A DNA stretch of 9,405 nucleotides from contig JANXZT010000311.1 of assembly GCA_025355395.1 (NCBI GenBank), positions 1-9,405 of the forward strand, given 5' to 3'. The position numbers and the translations under genes are program-made. This stretch comes from Betaproteobacteria bacterium (GTDB lineage Bacteria > Pseudomonadota > Gammaproteobacteria > Burkholderiales > Casimicrobiaceae). Positions within the stretch are counted from its first letter, which is position 1; each line of letters begins with the position of its first letter. Positions 1 to 5,886 of the stretch are shown here, in pieces. Below the pieces are notes generated by a model. It ran no database searches, was not told where the DNA came from, and was given only the letters and a program-made list of their open reading frames with translations.

Positions 1-1110
1 ACTAACCGCCGTCGCCACCCCGAGGGCAAAGAAGGTGCCCAACGCCACCGGATCGAGCGTCAGGGTCGGCGTGACGCCGCGGAAATAGCCGGAGCCGAGA
101 TCGGCACCGAACACGCGCAGCGCAAAATAGGCCAGACCGTACCCCGCCAGGAGGCCCAGGGCGCTGCCAACGAGCCCCAGCACCGCGCCTTCGAGCATGA
201 TGAGCCCGATTAATTCACGGCGCAGGAGACCCAGCACCCGCAACAACGCGAACTGCGAACGTCGGCGCACCACCGAGAGTGCCTGGGTGGAGAACACCAG
301 CAACCCGCCGGTGAACAACGCCACCAGCGCCAGCACATTGAGATTGACGCGATAAGCGCGCGAAAGGCTCGTCCCAGCGACCACGGTCGCTTCGGGTCGC
401 GCCATGACCACCCCGGCGGGCAGCGCCGGCTTCATCGCCCTCACGAACCCCGCACTATCGACACCGGGCCGCAGGCGAAGATCGATCCGGGTCAGGCGCC
501 CCACGGAATCGAATTGCGTTTGCGCGCCGGCGATATCGATCACCGCAACGGTCGGCGACAAGCCTGGATTGAGCGTGCCCGCGACACGCAGCGATACCGT
601 GCGTAATCCCGCTTGGAAGACGATCGTATCGCCGGGGCGTCGGCCCAGCAATTGCGCCGCTGCCGTACTCAGGAAGATCGCGTCCGGCTGCAGCATTTCG
701 AGCGGACTCGCCGTGGTCGAGATGAGCGCAGGTTGAATCAATGCGGCCCGGAAAGGATCGACACCGAGGATGCGCAGGCTCGAAGGCCGGTCCGCGAGCT
801 TGGCGTCGATTTCCACGACCGGGCTCGCGACCGCGACTTCCGGCCTTTGCGCCAGCACGGCGTACAGCGCTTCGTCGAAGCCACCGCGCGGACCGCGCAC
901 CTCGAGGTCGGCGTCGCCCGACAGCGCCTGCACGCCAAGTGAGAGCTCGTTCACCGCCGCGCCATTGATCGTCTGCACCGCAAAGCCGAGGGCAACCCCG
1001 AGCGCAATCGCCATGACCGCGAGGACCGTGCGCAGCCGGTCATGGGCAAGCGACCCCGCCAGCACCGCGCGAACGATGGCCCCCGAAGGCAAGGCGTCGC
1101 CTCCGGTCAT
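1..1110 (-). CDS. FtsX/MacB-type ABC transporter permease, partial (3' end beyond the window)
   Basis: The minus-strand frame starts with ATG at 1110-1108 and stays open for exactly 370 codons to base 1, so the C-terminus is missing. My translation begins MTGGDALPSGAIVRAVLAGS. A first membrane segment lies at about residues 27-45 (RTVLAVMAIALGVALGFAV). A periplasmic domain of about 200 residues follows, as in MacB-type permeases. An FtsX-like block then has membrane segments at about 256-277 and 302-331 and another starting near 355, with the typical cytoplasmic stretch VVRRRSQFALLRVLGLLRRE at 280-299. This is the membrane partner of the ATPase encoded directly upstream, and the two genes overlap by one base (TGATG), which suggests translational coupling. 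Such permeases do not import solutes in the usual way; the family moves lipids or lipoproteins, exports peptides, or transmits force. The N-terminus resembles the long (about 800-residue) two-block FtsX permeases, but the missing end prevents a decision. Substrate unknown. Confidence 0.88.
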   Translation of the reverse strand, partial: MTGGDALPSGAIVRAVLAGSLAHDRLRTVLAVMAIALGVALGFAVQTINGAAVNELSLGVQALSGDADLEVRGPRGGFDEALYAVLAQRPEVAVASPVVEIDAKLADRPSSLRILGVDPFRAALIQPALISTTASPLEMLQPDAIFLSTAAAQLLGRRPGDTIVFQAGLRTVSLRVAGTLNPGLSPTVAVIDIAGAQTQFDSVGRLTRIDLRLRPGVDSAGFVRAMKPALPAGVVMARPEATVVAGTSLSRAYRVNLNVLALVALFTGGLLVFSTQALSVVRRRSQFALLRVLGLLRRELIGLIMLEGAVLGLVGSALGLLAGYGLAYFALRVFGADLGSGYFRGVTPTLTLDPVALGTFFALGVATAVS

Positions 1111-1781
1111 CACACGGCGCGAAGCCCGTGACGATCGAGGAGCAGGATGCGATCCGCGGTGGCGGCCGCTGCCCGTGAATGGGTGACCAGAATGCCTGCC
1201 GCATTGCTTGCCTTGATGCGTTTGCGCAAGAGTTCCACGACTTGGGCGGCGGTGTCCGGATCGAGATTGCCCGTGGGCTCGTCGGCCAGCACCAGCCGCG
1301 GCCGATGCACCAGGGCGCGGGCAATCGCCACGCGCTGCAACTCGCCGCCCGAAAGCTCGCGCGGCATGCTCTCGCCCCGATCGGCGAGACCGACCGCCGC
1401 GAGCACCGCCGTCACCTCCGCGTTCCCTTCATCGTCGCGCCGGCCGAGGAGCGAGAGCGGCAATGCAACATTTTGCGCCACCGTGAGATAGGGAAGCACG
1501 TGGAAGGCCTGGAAAACGAACCCCATGTGCGCACGCCGTAGGATGGTCAGCGCATCATCGTCAAGACCCACGAGTTCCTGCCCGTCGAGCACGATGGAGC
1601 CGCCATCAGGCGCCTCCAGACCCGCAATGAGATTGAGCAAGGTCGATTTGCCGACCCCCGATTCACCCATCACGGCCACATAATCCCCGGGGGCAAGCCT
1701 CAGATCGAGACCGGTAAAAAGTTCGCGATCGTCGAGGCCGGGCGCCGGGACCGTTTTTGACAGGGCACTAAGAATCAACAC
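1110..1781 (-). CDS. ABC transporter ATP-binding protein, LolD/MacB/YbbA class
   Basis: A 223-residue cytoplasmic ATPase that would power the FtsX-type permease encoded immediately downstream. All ABC motifs are intact: Walker A GESGVGKST at residues 39-47, Q-loop Gln91, signature LSGGELQ at 143-149, Walker B LVLADEP at 163-169 with catalytic Glu168, the D-loop region NLD at 172-174, and H-loop His201. The length of about 220 residues, the short loop after the Q-loop and the ADEPTGNLD block are typical of the LolD/MacB/YbbA class and not of solute importers. The start is GTG at 1781; an AGGAG lies at 1795-1799 on the same strand, 13 bases upstream, somewhat farther than ideal. The gene is divergent from the PhnD-like lipoprotein gene. 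I infer an operon with the permease; what it transports cannot be read from the sequence. Confidence 0.9.
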   Translation of the reverse strand: MLILSALSKTVPAPGLDDRELFTGLDLRLAPGDYVAVMGESGVGKSTLLNLIAGLEAPDGGSIVLDGQELVGLDDDALTILRRAHMGFVFQAFHVLPYLTVAQNVALPLSLLGRRDDEGNAEVTAVLAAVGLADRGESMPRELSGGELQRVAIARALVHRPRLVLADEPTGNLDPDTAAQVVELLRKRIKASNAAGILVTHSRAAAATADRILLLDRHGLRAV

Positions 1782-1923
1782 GCGTCGAGGTTAGCTCCTG
1801 GCGAAGATGCTGTCGCGATCATGGATCAAATATCGGGAATCGCCGTGTCTTTGTAATTCAATAAGCGGCTCATTTGTAACAGCCTTCACTTCTGAATGAA
1901 CCACTACCATCCCACTGAACGCA

Positions 1924-1952
1924 TTGTCCCCTACGCTTCAGCGTAGTACATT
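1924..1952 (+). promoter_or_regulatory. Candidate promoter of the PhnD-like gene
   Basis: A -35-like TTGTCC (1924-1929) and a -10-like TACATT (1947-1952) are separated by the ideal 17 bases, each matching 4 of 6 sigma-70 consensus positions. A start near 1959 would give a leader of about 26 bases to the ATG at 1985. The spacer is almost entirely filled by a perfect dyad, described separately. This is inferred by eye and not tested. Confidence 0.35.
1931..1946. promoter_or_regulatory. Perfect dyad (7+2+7), candidate operator
   Basis: CTACGCT-TC-AGCGTAG is a perfect inverted repeat of 7-base arms around a 2-base centre. It occupies 16 of the 17 bases between the -35-like and -10-like hexamers, a position where a bound dimeric repressor would block RNA polymerase. 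MerR-type activators also bind spacer dyads, but their promoters usually have longer (19-20 base) spacers. No regulator gene is present in the window. A binding role is inference. Confidence 0.4.
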
Positions 1953-1984
1953 GTTTCTCCAGCCATTGCGTTGACCAAACCTTC

Positions 1985-2851
1985 ATGCGCTCCTATCGCC
2001 GCATTGCCGTAATCTTGACCACTGCCCTCCTGCTGCTTGGCGCGTGCACGGCCGTTGCCCCCGCGCAGGAGCGCGACCTCACCTTTGGCTTTACGCCCGT
2101 ACTGAGCGAAGCCGAGATGCGGTCTGAGTTCGAACCCCTGATGACCTATCTCTCTCAAGCGATCGGTCGGAACGTTAAGCTTTACATCGCCAAGAACTAC
2201 GGCGATCTCCGCACCCAAATGGAGTCAGGCGCCGTGGACATCGGCAGCTACTCGCCCTTCGCCTACGTGGACGCCACCCGCGGCGGGAAGATACGCATCA
2301 TCGCCCAATCCATCCTGGACGGTTCGGCGACCTACCGTGGGCTGATCATTGTCCGCAACGACAGCGGGCTCCGGAGCGTTCCCGACCTCGAGGGCAAGCG
2401 CTTCGCTTTCGTCGACGCTAAGTCGGCCTCGGGCTACGTCTATCCGCGCGCCATGCTCGTGGAGGCGGGCGTGAACCCTGAGCGCTACTTCAAGGAGACC
2501 ATCTTCGCGGGTGGCCACGACAAGGTCATCGCTGCCGTCCTTGAACGGCGTGTGGATGCCGGCGCCATCTACGACGGCGCCCTCGGCGTGGCCAAGGCAA
2601 AGGGTTTGCCGATCGGCGAGCTGGCCACGTTGTCAAGCACCGAACCCATCCCGCACGACGCCGTCGCGGTGCGCTTGGGGATGGATGAGGCGCTAGTCAA
2701 GAAGATCCAGGCGGCACTGGTGGACCTCGATAAGTCCCCGGCCGGGCAGGCTGTCATCGCCAACAGCAAGAAGAAGCTCACCGGACACGTAATCGCCGAT
2801 GATGGCCTTTTCGACGTCGTTCGTCGCACGGCCAGGATCGCGGGCCTCTAG
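1985..2851 (+). CDS. PhnD-family phosphate/phosphonate-type ABC substrate-binding lipoprotein, orphan
   Basis: A 288-residue binding protein of the PhnD family (periplasmic receptors for phosphonates, phosphite and related oxyanions). Residues 1-20 form a lipoprotein signal (RR, hydrophobic run, LLLGA) followed by lipobox Cys21, so it should be membrane-anchored on the periplasmic side. Family marks are FGFTPVLSE near 34-42, GSYSPFAYVDA at 87-97, DAKSASGYVYP at 144-154, AGGHDK at 175-180, VDAGAIYD at 190-197 and IPHDAVAVR at 222-230. The ligand loop reads Ser147-Ala148-Ser149-Gly150, where E. coli PhnD has Ser-Thr-Ser-Gly (from memory), so ligand preference may differ. No PhnC ATPase or PhnE permease lies beside it; its neighbours are a divergent LolD/FtsX-type operon and an unrelated importer operon. 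It may work with a distant transporter or as a sensor input. ATG 1985 is the first start in the frame, and no clear Shine-Dalgarno precedes it. Confidence 0.87.
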   Translation: MRSYRRIAVILTTALLLLGACTAVAPAQERDLTFGFTPVLSEAEMRSEFEPLMTYLSQAIGRNVKLYIAKNYGDLRTQMESGAVDIGSYSPFAYVDATRGGKIRIIAQSILDGSATYRGLIIVRNDSGLRSVPDLEGKRFAFVDAKSASGYVYPRAMLVEAGVNPERYFKETIFAGGHDKVIAAVLERRVDAGAIYDGALGVAKAKGLPIGELATLSSTEPIPHDAVAVRLGMDEALVKKIQAALVDLDKSPAGQAVIANSKKKLTGHVIADDGLFDVVRRTARIAGL

Positions 2852-2933
2852 CTTGTGAGTATGCCGGTTTCTTGAGGACTGTAAGTTGTCAAGGGCGGCG
2901 GATTAGGGATCCTCTTGCGCGCTGTGGCGCGGC

Positions 2934-2971
2934 GAATTACCACTCTGTTCATTGCGGGCTCGCGGTAATTC
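2934..2971. repeat. Inverted repeat GAATTACC / GGTAATTC
   Basis: Perfect 8-base arms at 2934-2941 and 2964-2971 are separated by 22 bases, in the gap between the two binding-protein genes. There is no T-run after it, so it does not look like an intrinsic terminator. It could be a pair of protein half-sites about three helical turns apart, or chance: an 8-base match within such a gap is not very unlikely. Confidence 0.25.
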
Positions 2972-3010
2972 CGTGCTTCTCGCACCTTCGTCCAGGGCCA
3001 AACCCCCGAT

Positions 3011-3040
3011 TTGACCCAGCCCGCACGAGTCGGGTACCGT
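3011..3040 (+). promoter_or_regulatory. Candidate promoter of the importer operon
   Basis: TTGACC (3011-3016, 5 of 6 matches to the -35 consensus) and TACCGT (3035-3040, 3 of 6 matches to -10) are 18 bases apart, in the gap before the importer's binding-protein gene. Transcription from about 3047 would leave a leader of about 60 bases that includes the GGAGG at 3097. The weak -10 keeps confidence low. Confidence 0.28.
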
Positions 3041-3096
3041 GAGCCAAATGCGTTCCACCAGACTGCGTGAACAGACGCGCAGCGCGAACGCGCAAC

Positions 3097-3101
3097 GGAG
3101 G
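3097..3101 (+). promoter_or_regulatory. Ribosome binding site GGAGG deciding the start at 3109
   Basis: GGAGG ends 7 bases before ATG 3109. An upstream in-frame GTG at 3067 would give a longer frame but would put this site inside the coding region and add 14 residues ahead of the signal peptide. ATG 3109 is therefore preferred. Confidence 0.8.
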
Positions 3102-3108
3102 ATTTCCG

Positions 3109-4158
3109 ATGATCATCACCCGATGTTTGCTGCACCGGGCCGCGCGCGCCATCGCGGCCGTTCCGTTATTGGGGTTCGCACTGTTCGCGCAGCTTGTTCC
3201 CTCGCCCGCCGCCGCGGCCGATACGCTGAATGTCTATTCGATCTGGCCCGAGAACTGGGCGCGGCCCATGTTCGAGGAATTCGAGAAGGCCACCGGCATC
3301 AAAGTTAACTTCGTCCGCTTCTCGTCGGGCGAGGCGCTCGCCCGCGTCATTGCCGAAAAGAACAATCCGCGGGTGGACGTGCTCTTCGGCGGGCCAGTGG
3401 AAACGTTCGCTGCCGGAATCAACGAGGGGTTGTTCGAGCCGTACAAGCCGCCCTCCTTCGCGTCGCTTCCGCCGCGTTTTCGGCACGCCGACGGACAATG
3501 GATCGCCATCGCCGACGATCCGCTGGTGTTCATGTCCAACGACAAGTTCATAAAGGAGAACGGCCTCAAGGCGCCGGCATCGTGGAACGACCTGCTCGCG
3601 CCTGCCTACAAAAACATGCTGCAGATGGCCGATGCGCGGACTTCCGGAACCGCCGTCACGCGCATTTTCTCCGTGCTCGAAATCAACGGCCGCGATGAGA
3701 ACAAGGCGTTCGACTATATGAAGAAGTTGCGGCCCAACGTGCAGCTGTATACCAAAAGTGGCGGTGGGGGGACGCTGCCAGTCGGCCTGGGTCAGGCCGG
3801 CGCTGGCATTTTCTTCATCGTCGACGCGCTTGATACCAAAGCGAAAGGCTACGAGGTGACGATCAGTTTTCCGCAGGAAGGCATTGGCACGGCGGCCGAA
3901 GGGATCGCGCTGCTCAAGGGCGCCAAGAATCCCGCGCTCGGCAGGAAGCTGATCGACTGGGCCACTTCGCCGGCGATGCAGGGGCTCTTCGCGAAGTACA
4001 AGATCAACTTCGTGCCCGCGCACCCGGATGTCGCGCTCGAGCCGAGCCTCGCCGCGGTATTGAAGGGTGCGAAGATCTTTCCGATTGATGCCGATTACGC
4101 CGGTGCCAACCGCAAGCGCGTTGTCGACCGTTGGATCGCGGAAGTGTTGAATCCCTAG
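3109..4158 (+). CDS. Periplasmic substrate-binding protein of an Fbp/Afu/PhnS-like ABC importer
   Basis: A 349-residue extracellular solute-binding protein, first gene of the importer operon. Residues 1-37 form a Sec signal peptide (Arg-rich start, hydrophobic core VPLLGFALFAQLV, PAAAA before Asp38). The mature part begins TLNVYSIWPENW, and further family blocks are VDVLFGGPVETF, ADARTSGTAVTRIF (Arg177-Thr178-Ser179-Gly180-Thr181) and a glycine-rich SGGGGT at 217-222. This is the fold group that includes ferric receptors (FbpA), hexose-phosphate receptors (AfuA) and 2-aminoethylphosphonate receptors (PhnS/AepX). In FbpA two adjacent tyrosines bind Fe3+; the corresponding stretch here is GAGIFFIVDALD with Phe235-Phe236, about 198-199 in mature numbering, so iron binding of that type is unlikely. 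Thr/Ser/Gly-rich loops would suit a phosphate- or phosphonate-bearing ligand, which is inference. The stop lies 22 bases before the permease start. Start chosen at ATG 3109 because of the GGAGG at 3097. Confidence 0.87.
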   Translation: MIITRCLLHRAARAIAAVPLLGFALFAQLVPSPAAAADTLNVYSIWPENWARPMFEEFEKATGIKVNFVRFSSGEALARVIAEKNNPRVDVLFGGPVETFAAGINEGLFEPYKPPSFASLPPRFRHADGQWIAIADDPLVFMSNDKFIKENGLKAPASWNDLLAPAYKNMLQMADARTSGTAVTRIFSVLEINGRDENKAFDYMKKLRPNVQLYTKSGGGGTLPVGLGQAGAGIFFIVDALDTKAKGYEVTISFPQEGIGTAAEGIALLKGAKNPALGRKLIDWATSPAMQGLFAKYKINFVPAHPDVALEPSLAAVLKGAKIFPIDADYAGANRKRVVDRWIAEVLNP

Positions 4159-4180
4159 TCGCCTGGTCGTTGGCGGCGTA

Positions 4181-5884
4181 ATGAGTGCGACCGGTCGTTG
4201 GGCGGCCGCGACGATGGGCATGCGCAACGACCCGGCCGTCGCAGCGGCCGTGTTCGTGCTCTGGGCGCTGTTGGCGCTGTTCGTGGTCTACCCGCTGGCG
4301 ATGTTGTTCGTCCGGGTGTTGACCGATCACGGGGGGTTCACCACCGCCGGCCTCGCGGCGGTGCTGTTCGACCGACACCAGCTCCGCGCGTTCCGCAACA
4401 GCCTGCTGCTCGCCCTGCTGGTCGGGAGTGCCGGGACCGTGCTGGGCTTTCTGTTCGCGTTCACCGCAGCGCGCGGCCGGCTGCCGCGCGGTCTCCTCAC
4501 CGCCATCGACGCCGCGGTGCTACTGCCGCTCGTGTCGCCGCCGTTCACGACCGCGATCGCGATGATCTTTTCGTTTGGACCGCGCGGGCTCATCACCTAC
4601 GATTTGCTCGGACTCAAGGGGGTCACCGTCTACGGGCTCACGAGCACGCTCTTTTCCGAGGTGCTGACCTTCTTTCCAATCGCCTATTTGACACTGCGGC
4701 CGCTCTTAGCCGCGATTGATTCGAACGTCGAAGGCATGGCTTTCTCGCTCGGGGCTTCCCGCTGGCGCGTCTTTCGCACGGTGACGCTGCCGCTCACCAT
4801 TCCGGGGCTCGCCAACGCGTTCCTGCTGCTGTTCGCGGCGTCGCTCGCCGACTTTGCGACTCCGTTGATCCTCGCCGGCAACAATTTCCCTGTGCTGCCG
4901 ACCCAAGCATACTTGCAGATCACCGGTCTCTTCGATCTGCGTGGCGGCGCCGCATTGTCGTTTGCGCTGCTTCTGCCGGCGCTCGCCGTCTTCCTGTTGC
5001 AGCGCTACTGGGTGAGCCGCCGCTATTACGTAACGATCACCGGCAAGGGCGCGGGCCAAACGCCGTTCGACAGCATCGCCCCCGGCATGCGCACGGTGCT
5101 GCTGGCTGCCTGCGCGGTGGTCGCGCTCGTCGTCGTCTATTTCTACGCACTGCTGCTTTACGCCTCGCTCGTCGTGGCACTGGGCGCTAATCACGCCTTC
5201 ACGCTGCAACACTACCGAGTGATCTTTACCGACGGGCTGAAGGCAATCCGCGACACGTTGATCATCGCCGGCTTGGCGATGCCGCTGGGCGGGCTCTACG
5301 GGATCCTGCTCGGGTATCTCGTCACGAAGAAGTCGTTTGCGGGACGCCGTACGATGGAACTCGTCTCGATGATCAACTACGCGTTGCCCGGGACGATCGT
5401 CGGCATCGCCTATCTGATCGCGTTCAATGATCCACCGTTGGAATTGACCGGCACGGCGCTCATCATCATCGCCTGCTACATCTTCCGTTACGGCCCGACC
5501 GGCATCCGGGCCACGGTGGCTCTGCTGCAGCAGATCGACAAGAGCCTGGAGGAGGCCTCGCAGGGGCTCGGTGCCGGCAGCGGCGCCACGTTTCGCCGCG
5601 TCACCTTGCCGCTCATCATGCCCGCGTTCTTTGCCGGACTCGGCGTCGTGTTCATTCGCTCGATGACGGCGATCAGCGCGACGATCTTCCTGGTCTCGAT
5701 CAGCTGGACCCTCATTACAGTGAAGATACTGGAGAACATCACCGAGCTGTCGCTGGGTCCGGCGGCTGCGTTTTCGGTCCTCGTCGTTGCGATCGTGTTT
5801 GTGGTGATTGCCATCATCGGCCGGGTGCTGCGCCTCTTCCGTGCGCCCGGCGCGGTGCCGATGACGAGCCTGCTCGGAGGATGA
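4181..5884 (+). CDS. ABC importer permease, two fused permease domains (FbpB/AfuB/PhnUV-like)
   Basis: A 567-residue inner-membrane protein carrying both membrane halves of the importer in one chain. The first half has hydrophobic segments from about residues 22-46 to 262-274, with an EAA-type coupling loop at about 184-203 (GMAFSLGASRWRVFRTVTLP). A linker at about 276-300 leads into the second half, whose segments start near 304 and whose second EAA loop lies at about 457-476 (EEASQGLGAGSGATFRRVTL). The fused layout and size match the FbpB/ThiP/AfuB group, where one chain replaces a permease dimer. It sits between binding-protein and ATPase genes, 22 bases after the former. The start at ATG 4181 has no convincing Shine-Dalgarno; ATG 4214 or 4220, just before the first membrane segment, are alternatives that would shorten the protein by 11 or 13 residues. 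The stop TGA 5882-5884 overlaps a possible ATG at 5881. Confidence 0.9.
   Translation: MSATGRWAAATMGMRNDPAVAAAVFVLWALLALFVVYPLAMLFVRVLTDHGGFTTAGLAAVLFDRHQLRAFRNSLLLALLVGSAGTVLGFLFAFTAARGRLPRGLLTAIDAAVLLPLVSPPFTTAIAMIFSFGPRGLITYDLLGLKGVTVYGLTSTLFSEVLTFFPIAYLTLRPLLAAIDSNVEGMAFSLGASRWRVFRTVTLPLTIPGLANAFLLLFAASLADFATPLILAGNNFPVLPTQAYLQITGLFDLRGGAALSFALLLPALAVFLLQRYWVSRRYYVTITGKGAGQTPFDSIAPGMRTVLLAACAVVALVVVYFYALLLYASLVVALGANHAFTLQHYRVIFTDGLKAIRDTLIIAGLAMPLGGLYGILLGYLVTKKSFAGRRTMELVSMINYALPGTIVGIAYLIAFNDPPLELTGTALIIIACYIFRYGPTGIRATVALLQQIDKSLEEASQGLGAGSGATFRRVTLPLIMPAFFAGLGVVFIRSMTAISATIFLVSISWTLITVKILENITELSLGPAAAFSVLVVAIVFVVIAIIGRVLRLFRAPGAVPMTSLLGG
5876..5880 (+). promoter_or_regulatory. GGAGG that favours GTG 5887 over ATG 5881
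   Basis: GGAGG directly touches ATG 5881 with no spacer, which would be poor for initiation at that codon. The in-frame GTG at 5887 lies 6 bases after the site, a usable spacing. The choice changes the protein by only two residues. Confidence 0.55.
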
Positions 5885-5886
5885 CC

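Noticed and set aside
613..942. Short plus-strand frames between 404 and 1186
   Set aside because: They lie opposite the unbroken 370-codon FtsX-type permease frame, which has membrane segments and a coupled start. The plus frames are low-complexity shadows.
2852..2900. Intrinsic terminator after the PhnD-like gene
   Set aside because: I found no GC-rich hairpin followed by a T-run in this stretch.
3166..4227. 353-residue minus-strand open frame opposite the binding-protein gene
   Set aside because: It is an antisense shadow: no recognisable motif, and it is opposite a gene with a signal peptide and family blocks.
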